A DNA stretch of 64,000 bases, from positions 62,001 to 126,000 of the forward strand of contig BCKE01000055.1 in the NCBI GenBank assembly GCA_001600495.1, in the 5' to 3' direction. The translations under genes were made by a program, and so were the position numbers. Below are positions 52,906 through 63,223 of the stretch, piece after piece. Below the pieces are notes generated by a model. It was not told the DNA's origin. It worked only from the letters and a program-made list of their open reading frames with translations, and searched no databases. Origin of the DNA: Pilasporangium apinafurcum (lineage: Eukaryota; Oomycota; Peronosporomycetes; Pythiales; Pythiaceae). Position 1 is the first letter of the stretch; every line of letters begins with the position of its first letter.

Positions 52906-54171
52906 AAGGCCAGGTATGAGAAGGATCTGCTGTATTACGATCCGCAGTGCAAGCCATAGAACTATTGGCGTGGCATACTGAGGATGATCAAGGTGATTGA
53001 ACAGGTCGATAAGAAGGTCCGTAACTTCTGCCCTCTGAGGACCAGCGTCATTCCGAGGCACATCACACTGGACACGACCACTCTGGCCACCCTGCTGTTC
53101 ACTAAGGAGTACGGTACCAAGTCCAAGCTGCTGGCCAAAGGAGAGCTGGTGTGCAAGAAGAAGAAGATATGGAAGACGTTCTTCAGGACCAACATGAAGG
53201 TGGCCAAGGCACACGACTATTGGTTCAACCACATGATCGACACCGATGGGATTGCTTGCAGTATCCTGCTGATTAGGCGGGATCTGTATGGTAAAAATCC
53301 CCCCAAAGAGAAGCTCGTAGTAGCTCGGGAGCGGTACATAGACGACCTGGCAGCAGGCGAAGTGTGGTGAGCATCGACCCCAATATGAGCGATCTGCTGT
53401 TCTGCGTCGACGAAGATGCCTCGAAGCGGTACCGTTACACTCAAAACCAGCGCAGACAGGAGACCAAGGCCAAGAAGTATGCTCAGATCATGCTGAACGA
53501 CAAGAGGCACTCTTCAGCCGAGGATCGCACGATCGTGGAGTGGGAATCGGACCTGTCAGCATACGATCGCAAGACTGTCGATAACGACAAGCCCAAGGCT
53601 TTCATCAAGGCTAAGCTGCTGATGAACAGCAAGGTGACTGAGTTCTACGAGAGCAAGTTGTATCACAAGATACAATTGAACAACTTTTACAACATATGTA
53701 AGTCTGGACAGCGGGTGGTGCAACGCTTCAAAGCGATTTTCGGCATCCTAGACGAGGTAGTGGTGGGCATCAATGATTGGAAGCATAAGAAGCATCGCAA
53801 GTTCAAGGAGCCCACTAAGGAAAAGGGATTCAGGACTCTTGAGAAAACCCGGCTACTCGGTATACCTCGTGAACGAGTTCAAGACTAGCTATCAATCTTC
53901 TCACTGCCAAGCCGAGGGTGCCAAATGCGAGAAGGTTCGTGTCAAGTTGGACCCAAACACCAAAAAGACTGACGAAGACAGACACCTTCGATTTGTACAC
54001 GATCTATTGCTGTGCCAACAGTGTCATAGGGTGTGAAACCGAGATGCCAACTCTTCAATCAACATAGCTCGCCTCACAAGGCAGGCTCTGGACGGAAGAG
54101 GGCGACCAGAGTATCTGAGTCGCCAGACACGACTGCTATCAGCAGACGGTGCTGTTATGTCGACAGCATGA
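52906..54171 (+). pseudogene. Fanzor1-like nuclease remnant, copy C
   Basis: About 420 codons recognisable as a Fanzor1 protein: FCPLRTSVIPRHITLDTTTL; RuvC-I VSIDPNMSDLLFCVDED; RYTQNQRRQETKAKKY; SAYDRKTVDNDKPKAFIKAK; VVVGINDWKHKKHRKFKEPT at the RuvC-II position; then VYLVNEFKTS and the end NRDANSSINIARLTRQAL with GRGRPEYL. Fanzor1 proteins are eukaryotic RNA-guided DNA nucleases of TnpB descent. The copy is broken in several places, and the first Cys pair of the zinc finger is gone, so it is inactive. Codon use is richer in G/C than the flanks. Its end lies about 95 bp before the right arm of the inverted duplication. Confidence 0.8.
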
Positions 54172-54266
54172 ACCATAACTTACATTGGACTGAGACGTCC
54201 AAACGTCGTTTTTTTAGGACATCCCTAGGTGTTTGAAATCCGTGTAAAATAGCGAATGAAGCAACA

Positions 54267-55114
54267 TGTAGAATGGATCTGCAGAAATGGAGAGACAAAG
54301 CAATGTGTACCCATATGAAAAATGTCTATCAAAGAAGGAACACTCTTCAAGATCTTCTCATCTTCCTTTTATCAACACCTACCTCTACTACTGAAATTGA
54401 CTCCATATGAGGAGACACCATCCATCCATCCATCACTGTACCTTACGAAGGATTTTCTGTGTGTTGTCAGTTTCCGAGAAATGCTCCACAACTTCTAGTA
54501 GAAATCTTTGCAATTTATCAATCCTCCTCTACCTTGTTGATCAACACAACACAACTTGCCTTCAAGTCCACAAGCAAGCAAGTAAGTAAGCAAGCAAGTA
54601 ACCAAACCAAGTCAACCAAATCACTGCTGACAGTATGAAGTTTACTGCTTTCGTCTTTGCTGCTCTTGCTGGAGTCGCCATCACTACCACGAACGCTGCA
54701 GCCACTGATTCAAATGTGGCTGCTAGTAACATGCAATCCATCCCCACTCCACAGGAAGCATTGAAGGCAATCAGGAAGGAGGATCTCCCACCTGGAGTCA
54801 AGCTTACAGGTGATATGGATAAGATCGAACCACCAAAGAAAGAAGACACTGATGATTTGGATGACAATGATGAAAACAAGCATCATCAGGAATGGTATGG
54901 TGGATGGGGAGGTTTGGGCGGTTGGGGCGGTTGGGGTGGCTGGGGNGGCTGGGGNGGTTGGGGTGGCTTTGGTCCTTACCGCTTTGGGTATACCTGTGGT
55001 GGTTTAGGTGGATGGGCGTATCCACTTGGTTACTGGAACACCTTTGGTGCTGGTATCTATGGTGGCGGATGTGGTCTCGGGATTCCGTTTGGTGGATTGT
55101 TCTATTGCTAAATA
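54267..55114. repeat. right arm of ~850 bp inverted duplication
   Basis: Reverse complement of 43634-44484, near-identical over its length, including promoter, leader repeats and coding region. The inner edge (54267) comes 95 bp after the Fanzor1-like remnant. The outer edge falls just past the stop codon of the secreted-protein gene. Confidence 0.9.
54635..55111 (+). CDS. secreted Gly/Trp-rich protein, copy 2
   Basis: The same 158-residue protein as copy 1, on the opposite strand: signal peptide, acidic linker, GWGG repeats and a Cys-containing Gly/Tyr-rich end. The two Ns (54946, 54955) are at third positions of Gly codons and match those of copy 1. Because the arm includes about 370 bp upstream of the ATG, both copies probably share the same promoter and regulation. 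Confidence 0.85.
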   Translation: MKFTAFVFAALAGVAITTTNAAATDSNVAASNMQSIPTPQEALKAIRKEDLPPGVKLTGDMDKIEPPKKEDTDDLDDNDENKHHQEWYGGWGGLGGWGGWGGWXGWXGWGGFGPYRFGYTCGGLGGWAYPLGYWNTFGAGIYGGGCGLGIPFGGLFYC

Positions 55115-55603
55115 CTTTTCAGTTCACAACTCAAGCAGCATTGAGTAATTGACTTTTGAATCGTTAAGATGTGAGCTACTCCTTTCGATATGTCTGCATC
55201 TCGTTTTGAGTATATCGGCTTGCTTTAAGATTTTATAAAGCGATGAATTGAGAGAATTGTTTCCGAATGCAATAATATTTGTTTGTTCGTTTACGTTTCT
55301 CATGTGTAACCACGAAGCCTGCAAGTGCAAAGTTTCACAATTGCGTAGCGCGCGTAGATTGGTGCTGATCGCGTTCGACTTATGCACGGATATGTCACTA
55401 TATCGCGGTACATCACTATTTTTTGTATTTTCTACCTAACCCTAAAAGAGTACGTAATTACTCCTTTTTCGTAAAAACACCATTGTTTTGAGCGAATGAA
55501 AAGCTCCGTTCATTGCTGCCAGCCAACCAACCACTGGCGGAGTAGCGCGAATACAAGGTCCTTCACACGGCGTGTAACATTTGACGAAAGCAGGGAAGCA
55601 AGT
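55115..55603. other. intergenic, promoter of the ribosomal protein P1 gene
   Basis: About 490 bp with no coding signal. It contains one CCCTAAAA next to CCTAA (near 55434-55447), too short to be telomeric. The last part must hold the P1 promoter. Confidence 0.4.
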
Positions 55604-56051
55604 ATGGCCATCACCAAGGAACAACACGACGAACTGTGCGTCTCGTACGCCTCTTTGGTTCTCTTCGATGGGGAAGCCGAAATCACCTCTGAAGCGCTTA
55701 GCACCGTGATCGCGGCCTCGGGCAACGAAGTCGAACCTTACTGGCCATCGCTCTTCGCCACTCTCCTCTCCCAGGAAGGCAAGATCCTGGAATTGATCTC
55801 GTCGGGTGGCCCATCGGCGGGTGCTGCCGCCCCTGCTGCTGCTGGTGGTGCTGCTGAAGCCGCTGCCCCAGCTGCCGAAGAAAAGAAGGTCGAAGAAGAA
55901 GAAGAAGCCGTAAGTATCGCATACACTGTCATGAGTTGATTGGTAGTGCATGAAGAATAAGCTTGTTCTAACGGATGTGCTTGGTTATTTATGTGTGTTG
56001 CAGGACTTGGGCGGTGGTATGGATATGTTCGGTGGAGGTGCCGATTACTAA
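55604..56051 (+). CDS. RPLP1: 60S acidic ribosomal protein P1
   Basis: Two exons: 55604-55909 and 56004-56051; 117 residues. P1/P2 dimers form the ribosomal stalk that recruits elongation factors. Seen: an N-terminal helical domain (CVSYASLVLFDGEAEITSEA), an Ala/Gly-rich hinge, the acidic stretch EEKKVEEEEEA and, in the second exon, the tail DLGGGMDMFGGGADY. The usual eukaryotic tail is MGFGLFD; the ending here is altered to DMFGGGADY, keeping Met-Phe-Gly but lacking the Leu-Phe-Asp end that many factors bind. Splice junction is phase 0 with a 94 nt intron. Confidence 0.92.
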
Positions 56052-56962
56052 GTTGCTGTGTAGCAATTTCAAGTAATATCATTAGATCCACTGCAGCTGT
56101 TAACGTCTTATGCCGCTAACGAACCGTAAATGGACATGGCCGTCTGTTGTTCCCGCGGAAAGCGAAATCCTGTCGAGTGTTTCTCTTTGTGAAGTGTTCA
56201 TGCGTGGTTACGCTTCGATCTTCCTGCGCTTAGTTCTACATTCCGATAAACTCTGCGTGATACAGGGGCAGGAAAATTTGGAAGCTACAGGGGCAGAACA
56301 GGGAGCTTCAAATGATTACCTGGACCAATATTGCAACGAGTAGTGTTTCACTACGGCAGATATTTTTACAATGCGGATCACATAGAACTATCTGGTGGTT
56401 CTCTACGCAGTGGAGAGACGTTAGTACTGTTTCCACGCTCAACATTTCTCTGTGCTCTGATGAACAATTGGCCCCATCATACACACACACGCGCTCTGTC
56501 AAGAAAGTCTGGGCTTGCTTCGAAGCTCAAACAAACAATGCTTTTTCTTTTCAGCGCTACATCATTGCAATACCAAGAGTGGCGCTCATTTTCTGTGTAT
56601 TTCCTCGTGTTCCTGCTTTGTATTTTACGGAGAGAAAGAGCGTTGCCTCCATTGTCATTTCTCCATAGGATTTCTGCCATGTCGTATATCTATTTTGATG
56701 CCTCACAAATCACCATAGGCAATGAAGCCAACATCATGCGTACAATCGTCTAACTTTTTTAATTTTATAAATGTACATAACAGTATTGTAATTATTTTAA
56801 TTTTAAAGGATATAATTATAATATTGGTGCAAAACAGTGATCTCATATGTAAAAACCATAAAGTTCAAAATTTTTGAAAAGAGAATTTCGGGCGGGCTTT
56901 GTCTCCGTTTAGTCCACCTCTTACTTTGATAGTGAAGGCAAGTGCACGGGTGAATAATCCAG
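56052..56962. other. intergenic, promoter side of the ASPM-like gene
   Basis: About 910 bp. Open stretches on the plus strand (56110-56343, 56331-56753) lack family matches and proper starts and are not called. The part from 56755 to 56830 is strongly AT-rich. Confidence 0.4.
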
Positions 56963-59900
56963 ATGCGCGCAAGCGGTGACGAGATGAATCCGCAGCGTAA
57001 CGGCTCGAAGTGGGGCAGTCGCGTGACGACTAATCCGCTCGCGCTACCATCGTCGTCATCTTCTGCACTAGATAGTGATTTCTCAGCGCTTCCATATGCA
57101 GCAAACCGGGAGCACGATCCAGATGATCAATTGCTGCTACTTTCACGACGATCACTACATTCATCGTCTTCTGGTCATCTCGACGAAAACGACGACGATC
57201 AGGATGACGTGAGAAAGACGCTATTGTTTGGTAGGGCTCCACACGACGCAGAAAGCAGTAGTCACAACGAAGGAAAAGAAAATTTAGCACCGCGGATGAT
57301 GGTCATTCGTAAGCAACAAAAAGTACTATCCACAGCTGCAAGTGGTGCAACCCCACAGACAAAAACGACGATTCGATCAGAGGTGTTTCTGCCACAGCAT
57401 GCGCCTTACACACCTAGCAGCGTACTCGGAAAGCGCCAGATTGGGTCCATCGTGAAGAATTTCAGCAGCCACAAGAAGGTACATCGTGGACAGGAGTCAC
57501 AGGACGATGAAGATGCAGATCCAGCCAAGCAATTAATGCTGCACTTTGAGGGCGATTTTAATGACAACTCTCGCAAGACACCACTTTCAATGGGTGGTGC
57601 AACTTTGCTAGTGAGCGACGCGAATGGCAAAGCGCATCTAGGTTTCGGCAGCGTACCGCTTGGTGAATACAAGACACTACAGCTGACGCTGGAAAATCCA
57701 GGCGATGTTGGCAATGCGCGTGTGAAATATGAAGGCTACACGATGGTGCATACAGATCCTGAACGACGGTATGGTGTGCAACACCCGCTGCAGCGCTCGC
57801 GTTTCAAGTGTGATCTCCATGTTTGTGTCGTAGACGCAGAGAAATCGGTCGTCTTGCGCATCACGTTCCAGCCACTGGACCAAGACCTTGATCAGGATGT
57901 GACAGCCAAACTCAAATTTAGAGTGAACGATAAATTCTTGCTAGAATGCAAAGTCACAGGGAAAGGTGCACCGCGAGCTCCGAAAGTGTCTCGATTTGGT
58001 CGCTTTCGCCAATCGATGGGTGGTCATTCACGCGAGTTTCGTCCTTCACGGAACGTAGGTGCAAATATTGTAGCTTCGTCTTCGACTACGCTTGTTGAAT
58101 CCACAATGTTGAATAGCCCAGAAGGTACACGACGATCATTCCAGTCTCGTTCAAAGCGACGTGAGTCGTTTGTACATGAAATGACCCCACCAAGACGATC
58201 ATCAGTAAAGCGATTCAAGAGCGATCATGCTGGAGATACATCAACGATAAAAAAGCATATGATGACGTCACGAAATACAGCATTGTCCGCGTCGGCTAGC
58301 AAACCTTTTACAGGATCGTGGTGGAAGCAGCGCAAAGATTTCTATGATGAACATTGGATGACAAAGCAGGAAGAAGGGTTTACCAAATGGATGAACTATG
58401 TGCTTGTGGATGCAACAAATCAGCGCCTTTTCGACGAAGCTGGGGCTGAGCCGGAGCTTATTCAACAACAGCAGCAACAGCTTTCATTAAGTCATAGCAA
58501 GAAGAAGAGGCACACGAAGCGAAGGTTTGATTTTTCGTCACTGCGAGTCCTCGGACAGAAGCGAATGGAGTCAAAGTGGACACGAGCAGCTTTGGAAATT
58601 TACCACTCTTCGATCATGGACGACATTTTGTTTGATCTACAGGAAGAAATTTCGCGAAAGAAACTTCAACTTCGTGTAGATCGCCCTGTTTACGCAGACG
58701 TTGGCCTTCAAGAGGAATTAGTACGGCTTCTGAACAACTATCACCCCGTCTGGTTATGTCTTGGTCTAGAAGCAGTACTTGGTCACAAAGTGATGAAGGA
58801 AGAGAAATGCTCTTTGCGCTCTGTTTTCGCGACTACTCGACAAAACAACGGCATCACAAAGATGCCACGAGTGCTACGACAGATCATTCTACACCATCTA
58901 GTAAAAGATCCGACTGTTGCTCGAAAATTTCGTCTTGTCAAGAACCTCAAAACTCCGATGGATGGCTCATTAAATGGAAATGATGGTGGGAATACGTTCA
59001 TGAATAAGAAGAAGAATATTACTGGACGAGAATACTTTGATGCATTGATGGAAAATTTTACGCTCAAGTTCCTGATGCTGGTACTCTTCCTAGATCGTGC
59101 GATTGAGCACAAGACAGATATGTTTGTGCACTTCCCATGTCTATTTCGCGTTAGCATTCCAGGTGCCAAATCTGCTGAACCTACAGCTGCCGGAATCGAA
59201 GAACAAGTGAAAAATTCCCAACAGATTGTGACTGAATTTTGTCGATTATTCCTCTCCAGTGAAGGGCGAATTGATAAACATTTGAAGCAATTAGGATACA
59301 CACTACAGCACCAGCAGACGCCATTAGACGAGATCGATCTCGAAATCAAGCATTTAGCTGTTGACCTGCGTGATGGTGTTCGCCTTGCTAAACTGATGGA
59401 GGCATTAACATCTTCGCCATCTCCACCTGGTGATGTTGCTTTAGTTGAAAAGAAGAGTCTATCAAACTTTCTACGTGTTCCGGCACTCTCCAGATTGCAA
59501 AAGGTTCACAATGTTGAAATTTGTCTCCATTTTCTCCAAGAAAAATGTGGTCATGATGTGCTGAGTAACATTAAGAATGCTGGCATTCCAGATGTCTCAT
59601 CGCACAGGGTTAGTGGCCGTTTGTCGGCGTCATCTTCTAGCTTCGTCCAAGTTCAGAACAAAGCTGATGAAAGATTGGTGGAAAAATTGGCAAAAGACAT
59701 TGTAGATGGTCATCGCGAGAAGACATTGGCACTCCTTTGGAAATTAATCAGTTGCTTCCAGTTGCAATCACTCGTCGATATCGAGACTTTGAAACGTGAA
59801 ATTGAAAACCTGAAGGGTCGAATGAGTTTTCGCGCGCTCGAATTTTTCGAATTTCAGCAACGGAAAGCTCCACTTAAAAGTAGTGGGGATAGTCAAGTTT

Positions 59901-62900
59901 ATAGTTTACTTTTGGAATGGTGCCGAGCGGTTTGTGCAAACTATCTCGTGCGTGTCGTGGATTTCACGGGATCGTTTGCTGATGGAAAGGTGTTGTGCTA
60001 TTTGCTTCATTATTATCATCCAATGCTCCTGTCCAAGTCCGATATTTTACCAACAACGAATGATGTTGAGGGAACCCATAAAGATGTTGACGCTCTAATG
60101 GCCAATGAGCGACATCACTTTACACTTGTAAACGATCGCGTCAAACAACTTGGAGAAATTCCAGTGCTTATTCCTCAGTATTATCATACAAACAATCCAC
60201 CAGAAGAAAAAATGGTCCTAACCTTTGTTTGCTACCTGCAGTCACGACTCATGGATTCAAGTAAGGAAATTCATGCAGCATCTCGACTCAAACGCTGGTG
60301 GATGAGTCCGTATATTCGACTACTCATGCGTCGTAAGAAGGACAGAAACGCAAAAATTATTCAACGATTCTGGTATACTTCCAGTCAGAAGCGATTGGCA
60401 ATCAGACAGTGTCGAAAGCTATTGCGTGCAGTACGACAGATTAAGTCTATGGTGGTGACATGGATCGTAAGAAAACGATTTTTGAAAATGAGAAGTGCTG
60501 CTGTAACTTTGCAAAATGCTTTCCGACGGAGGAGACTCAGTCAAAATATTGTGGATGTCAGGAAGTTTTACTTGGCGGCGAGCGTGATTCAACGGAACTG
60601 GCGACAGTATATTCAGCGGCGACAAAAGCGGGAAAGAAAAGCTCGAGAAGAGATGAAAGAACGCATCGCTCGACGTTTACGCATGAAAGATAGTTGTCTT
60701 CTAATTGAAAAGTGCTGGATGCAGTTCACTGAACGACGAAAAGCTTGCCAGCTACGTTTAGAGCATCTTCAACGGCAGCATATCTCAGCAAAACAAATTC
60801 AAGCTTACTGGCATCAGCACTGCGCACGGAAAGTCGCATATCGCCTACGAACAGTTATGTGGAAGACACAGCATCGTGCTGCTGCAACGATTCAGCGATC
60901 ATGGATACAATACCAATACAGCAGAATGCTCTTCCGCCGTATTCTTGAGAATATGTGCGCTGAAAAAATCAAATTTGTGTTTCGAAGAAATATGGAGCGC
61001 AAAAAACTTGAAAGAAAGCTTGCTTTGGAGCGATTTCACCGCATGCTCGAGGAAAAAGAAAAAGAACGGCGGCAACATGTCTTGAAAAAGAAGATCCAGC
61101 GCCGTTCAGCGTCTTGTATCCAGACAGCTTTCCGAGCCTTTGCTCAGCACAAAAAGGACAAAGTTAATGCAGCTGTCCATATTCAATCCGTGTTTCGGTC
61201 TCTTTCTAAGCAAAAACGATACCGTCGCCAACGCGACTGTATTGTAGTGATTCAGAGAAACTTTCGAGTTTGGCAAAGCCGACGACGTTTTCAGGCTCTC
61301 ATTCAAGAATTACGAGATATGGAGAAGAGGCGTCAGGCGTTGCGAATCAAAGTTGAGAATCGGGCTGCGTTTATTATGCAACTGGCATTCCGATCATTTG
61401 CATCTCATAAACGAATCGTTGCTGCTACCAGGCTACAAAGTGTGTATCGCTGTTATGCGCAAAAACAACGATATCGATATAAACGCGCGTGTATCCAATG
61501 TCTTCAATACAACATTCGTGTCTGGCGTCAAAGGAAGCAATATGAAGCATTGAAAACCTTTTATGGGATGTTACTAAAGTACCAGCACATGCAGGAACTA
61601 GAACAGCAGAGAGCGAATCGATTGCAAGCCTTGCTACATTATGTAGAGAACCGTGCGGCTTGGCGTATCCAATTGGCATTCCGATCATTTAGCATGAACA
61701 AGAAAGTGACTGCAGCTGTGCGAATTCAGAGTACATTCCGGTGTTTTGTGCAACGAAGAGGATATGTACACTTTCGGTGCTATGTGATCAATATTCAGAA
61801 GAATTGGCGAATGCACTTGCAGCGAACAACTTGGTGCAAGATTCGGAATGCTGCCATTACTGTTCAAGCTCGTTTCCGCGGATTACAGTCGAGACGGAAA
61901 CGCTTTAATTTCTATGCATTGCAGGCACAGTTATACAGATTACGAGATTTGTTCGCGTGTTGGCGAATCGAACTTTGGTATGCCTACAGAATGACACGAT
62001 ATTTAAAGAAGCGGGCTCTGGAGCGCCGTGCACGCTGGACCAAGTTGTGCGCCGGTATTTTGCGAAAGAGAACGGAGGATGCGTCCAAAATCGCGAATTG
62101 TTGGCGTTCCTATCAACTTCGGTGTGTAATTCAATCAAGAATTGCAGATAGGCAGTTGCATCTGCAGCAACTTCAGCTTGCTGTAGCGAAGGTACAAAAT
62201 TGGTGGGTTGGTTTGCGCAACAAATGGCAAGGCCGCCTCATAATATTGACCGAGAGACAGCGGAGATACGAACTAGAAGTAGCTACTACAGTCCGAAAAC
62301 TGCAAGTGAAACGAGCTTCGCGTGTGATTGGCAAGTGCGCAATGCAGAAACTAGTATACCCACAGCGACGTCGTCGCAAATTTACCCATGGCGTCGTAAA
62401 AGTTCAATCATGGTGGAGAGGGATGCTAGTGCGACTGCATCAATGTAGCCCAGATGTGACGACCCAGCGTAAGATACTTGAAACTATGACGCTCGTGGAA
62501 TCGAACAAGTTAGTAAAGAATGTTGAAGAAACTGCCAAGAGTGCACAACATCAGCAGCAGCAACCATTGACGCTCGGTGCTCGCTTGGAGATGGCATTGC
62601 ATCTCCTTCTTCACGGAAAACGCTTACAGGACATGCTGTTTGCAAGCCACACGATCGAGATTTGCACGAAATACTCGCGAGAGTGCTGCTGGAAATGCGT
62701 TGAGCTCAAGATTTCCAATACTATTTTCGCTGCAATCCGTGGACTGAATCGCAGTCGTCCGCATGTTGAGCTGCTGCATCAGCTGCTGCTTGTATTGGTG
62801 AATTTGACGACCTATGAGCAAAAACACAGTACAACCAAAAAGAAATCGATGGATGCGGTTATGGATGACCTCCGTGCCGTTGAGGCGCTCGTCGACTTAC

Positions 62901-63223
62901 TCCATATTCATCGTGATATGCACCACGTATTTGCGCTTTCGGCGCGTGTACTCAAACATTACTTGGCTGCCGTCAATCCGTACCTTGTGCAACTGGAGAA
63001 TTACACGGGAGCAATGGAGATTTGGCGTGATAGCACTCGCCGGCTGCATGGGCTGCATGAATTACTGGTAAAAAAAACGGCTGTTTGGGCGCTGACAGCC
63101 AGCACTAGAACTGCCTCGCAAATTTCTGGTAAGAATCCAAGTGGAACGACCAACTTGATGAGCAAGATTAATCCAAAGACGGCCGCAACAATCTGCGGCC
63201 AATTGCTCAAGCTATTGGAGTAA
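56963..63223 (+). CDS. ASPM (abnormal spindle)-like protein
   Basis: One exon of 2086 residues. ASPM proteins bind spindle poles and microtubule minus ends, recruit calmodulin through IQ motifs and shape the spindle. Seen in order: a disordered N-terminus; an ASH (ASPM/SPD2/Hydin) immunoglobulin-like domain near 200-335 (LGFGSVPLGEYKTLQLTLEN); two calponin-homology domains near 740-920 (LAVDLRDGVRLAKLMEAL) and 980-1110 (VVDFTGSFADGKVLCYLLHY); at least 15 IQ-type repeats from about 1130 to 1830 (AAVTLQNAFRRRR; AAVHIQSVFRSL; AAVRIQSTFRCF); and a C-terminal armadillo-like helical region (LLHQLLLVLVNLTTYEQKH). Ciliated organisms generally keep this gene. The ATG at 56963 is the first in frame. 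Confidence 0.93.
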   Translation: MRASGDEMNPQRNGSKWGSRVTTNPLALPSSSSSALDSDFSALPYAANREHDPDDQLLLLSRRSLHSSSSGHLDENDDDQDDVRKTLLFGRAPHDAESSSHNEGKENLAPRMMVIRKQQKVLSTAASGATPQTKTTIRSEVFLPQHAPYTPSSVLGKRQIGSIVKNFSSHKKVHRGQESQDDEDADPAKQLMLHFEGDFNDNSRKTPLSMGGATLLVSDANGKAHLGFGSVPLGEYKTLQLTLENPGDVGNARVKYEGYTMVHTDPERRYGVQHPLQRSRFKCDLHVCVVDAEKSVVLRITFQPLDQDLDQDVTAKLKFRVNDKFLLECKVTGKGAPRAPKVSRFGRFRQSMGGHSREFRPSRNVGANIVASSSTTLVESTMLNSPEGTRRSFQSRSKRRESFVHEMTPPRRSSVKRFKSDHAGDTSTIKKHMMTSRNTALSASASKPFTGSWWKQRKDFYDEHWMTKQEEGFTKWMNYVLVDATNQRLFDEAGAEPELIQQQQQQLSLSHSKKKRHTKRRFDFSSLRVLGQKRMESKWTRAALEIYHSSIMDDILFDLQEEISRKKLQLRVDRPVYADVGLQEELVRLLNNYHPVWLCLGLEAVLGHKVMKEEKCSLRSVFATTRQNNGITKMPRVLRQIILHHLVKDPTVARKFRLVKNLKTPMDGSLNGNDGGNTFMNKKKNITGREYFDALMENFTLKFLMLVLFLDRAIEHKTDMFVHFPCLFRVSIPGAKSAEPTAAGIEEQVKNSQQIVTEFCRLFLSSEGRIDKHLKQLGYTLQHQQTPLDEIDLEIKHLAVDLRDGVRLAKLMEALTSSPSPPGDVALVEKKSLSNFLRVPALSRLQKVHNVEICLHFLQEKCGHDVLSNIKNAGIPDVSSHRVSGRLSASSSSFVQVQNKADERLVEKLAKDIVDGHREKTLALLWKLISCFQLQSLVDIETLKREIENLKGRMSFRALEFFEFQQRKAPLKSSGDSQVYSLLLEWCRAVCANYLVRVVDFTGSFADGKVLCYLLHYYHPMLLSKSDILPTTNDVEGTHKDVDALMANERHHFTLVNDRVKQLGEIPVLIPQYYHTNNPPEEKMVLTFVCYLQSRLMDSSKEIHAASRLKRWWMSPYIRLLMRRKKDRNAKIIQRFWYTSSQKRLAIRQCRKLLRAVRQIKSMVVTWIVRKRFLKMRSAAVTLQNAFRRRRLSQNIVDVRKFYLAASVIQRNWRQYIQRRQKRERKAREEMKERIARRLRMKDSCLLIEKCWMQFTERRKACQLRLEHLQRQHISAKQIQAYWHQHCARKVAYRLRTVMWKTQHRAAATIQRSWIQYQYSRMLFRRILENMCAEKIKFVFRRNMERKKLERKLALERFHRMLEEKEKERRQHVLKKKIQRRSASCIQTAFRAFAQHKKDKVNAAVHIQSVFRSLSKQKRYRRQRDCIVVIQRNFRVWQSRRRFQALIQELRDMEKRRQALRIKVENRAAFIMQLAFRSFASHKRIVAATRLQSVYRCYAQKQRYRYKRACIQCLQYNIRVWRQRKQYEALKTFYGMLLKYQHMQELEQQRANRLQALLHYVENRAAWRIQLAFRSFSMNKKVTAAVRIQSTFRCFVQRRGYVHFRCYVINIQKNWRMHLQRTTWCKIRNAAITVQARFRGLQSRRKRFNFYALQAQLYRLRDLFACWRIELWYAYRMTRYLKKRALERRARWTKLCAGILRKRTEDASKIANCWRSYQLRCVIQSRIADRQLHLQQLQLAVAKVQNWWVGLRNKWQGRLIILTERQRRYELEVATTVRKLQVKRASRVIGKCAMQKLVYPQRRRRKFTHGVVKVQSWWRGMLVRLHQCSPDVTTQRKILETMTLVESNKLVKNVEETAKSAQHQQQQPLTLGARLEMALHLLLHGKRLQDMLFASHTIEICTKYSRECCWKCVELKISNTIFAAIRGLNRSRPHVELLHQLLLVLVNLTTYEQKHSTTKKKSMDAVMDDLRAVEALVDLLHIHRDMHHVFALSARVLKHYLAAVNPYLVQLENYTGAMEIWRDSTRRLHGLHELLVKKTAVWALTASTRTASQISGKNPSGTTNLMSKINPKTAATICGQLLKLLE

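Noticed and set aside
56331-56753. 140-residue plus-strand frame upstream of the ASPM-like gene
   Set aside because: It lacks an ATG start at its head, and composition is that of AT-rich non-coding DNA; no motif was seen.
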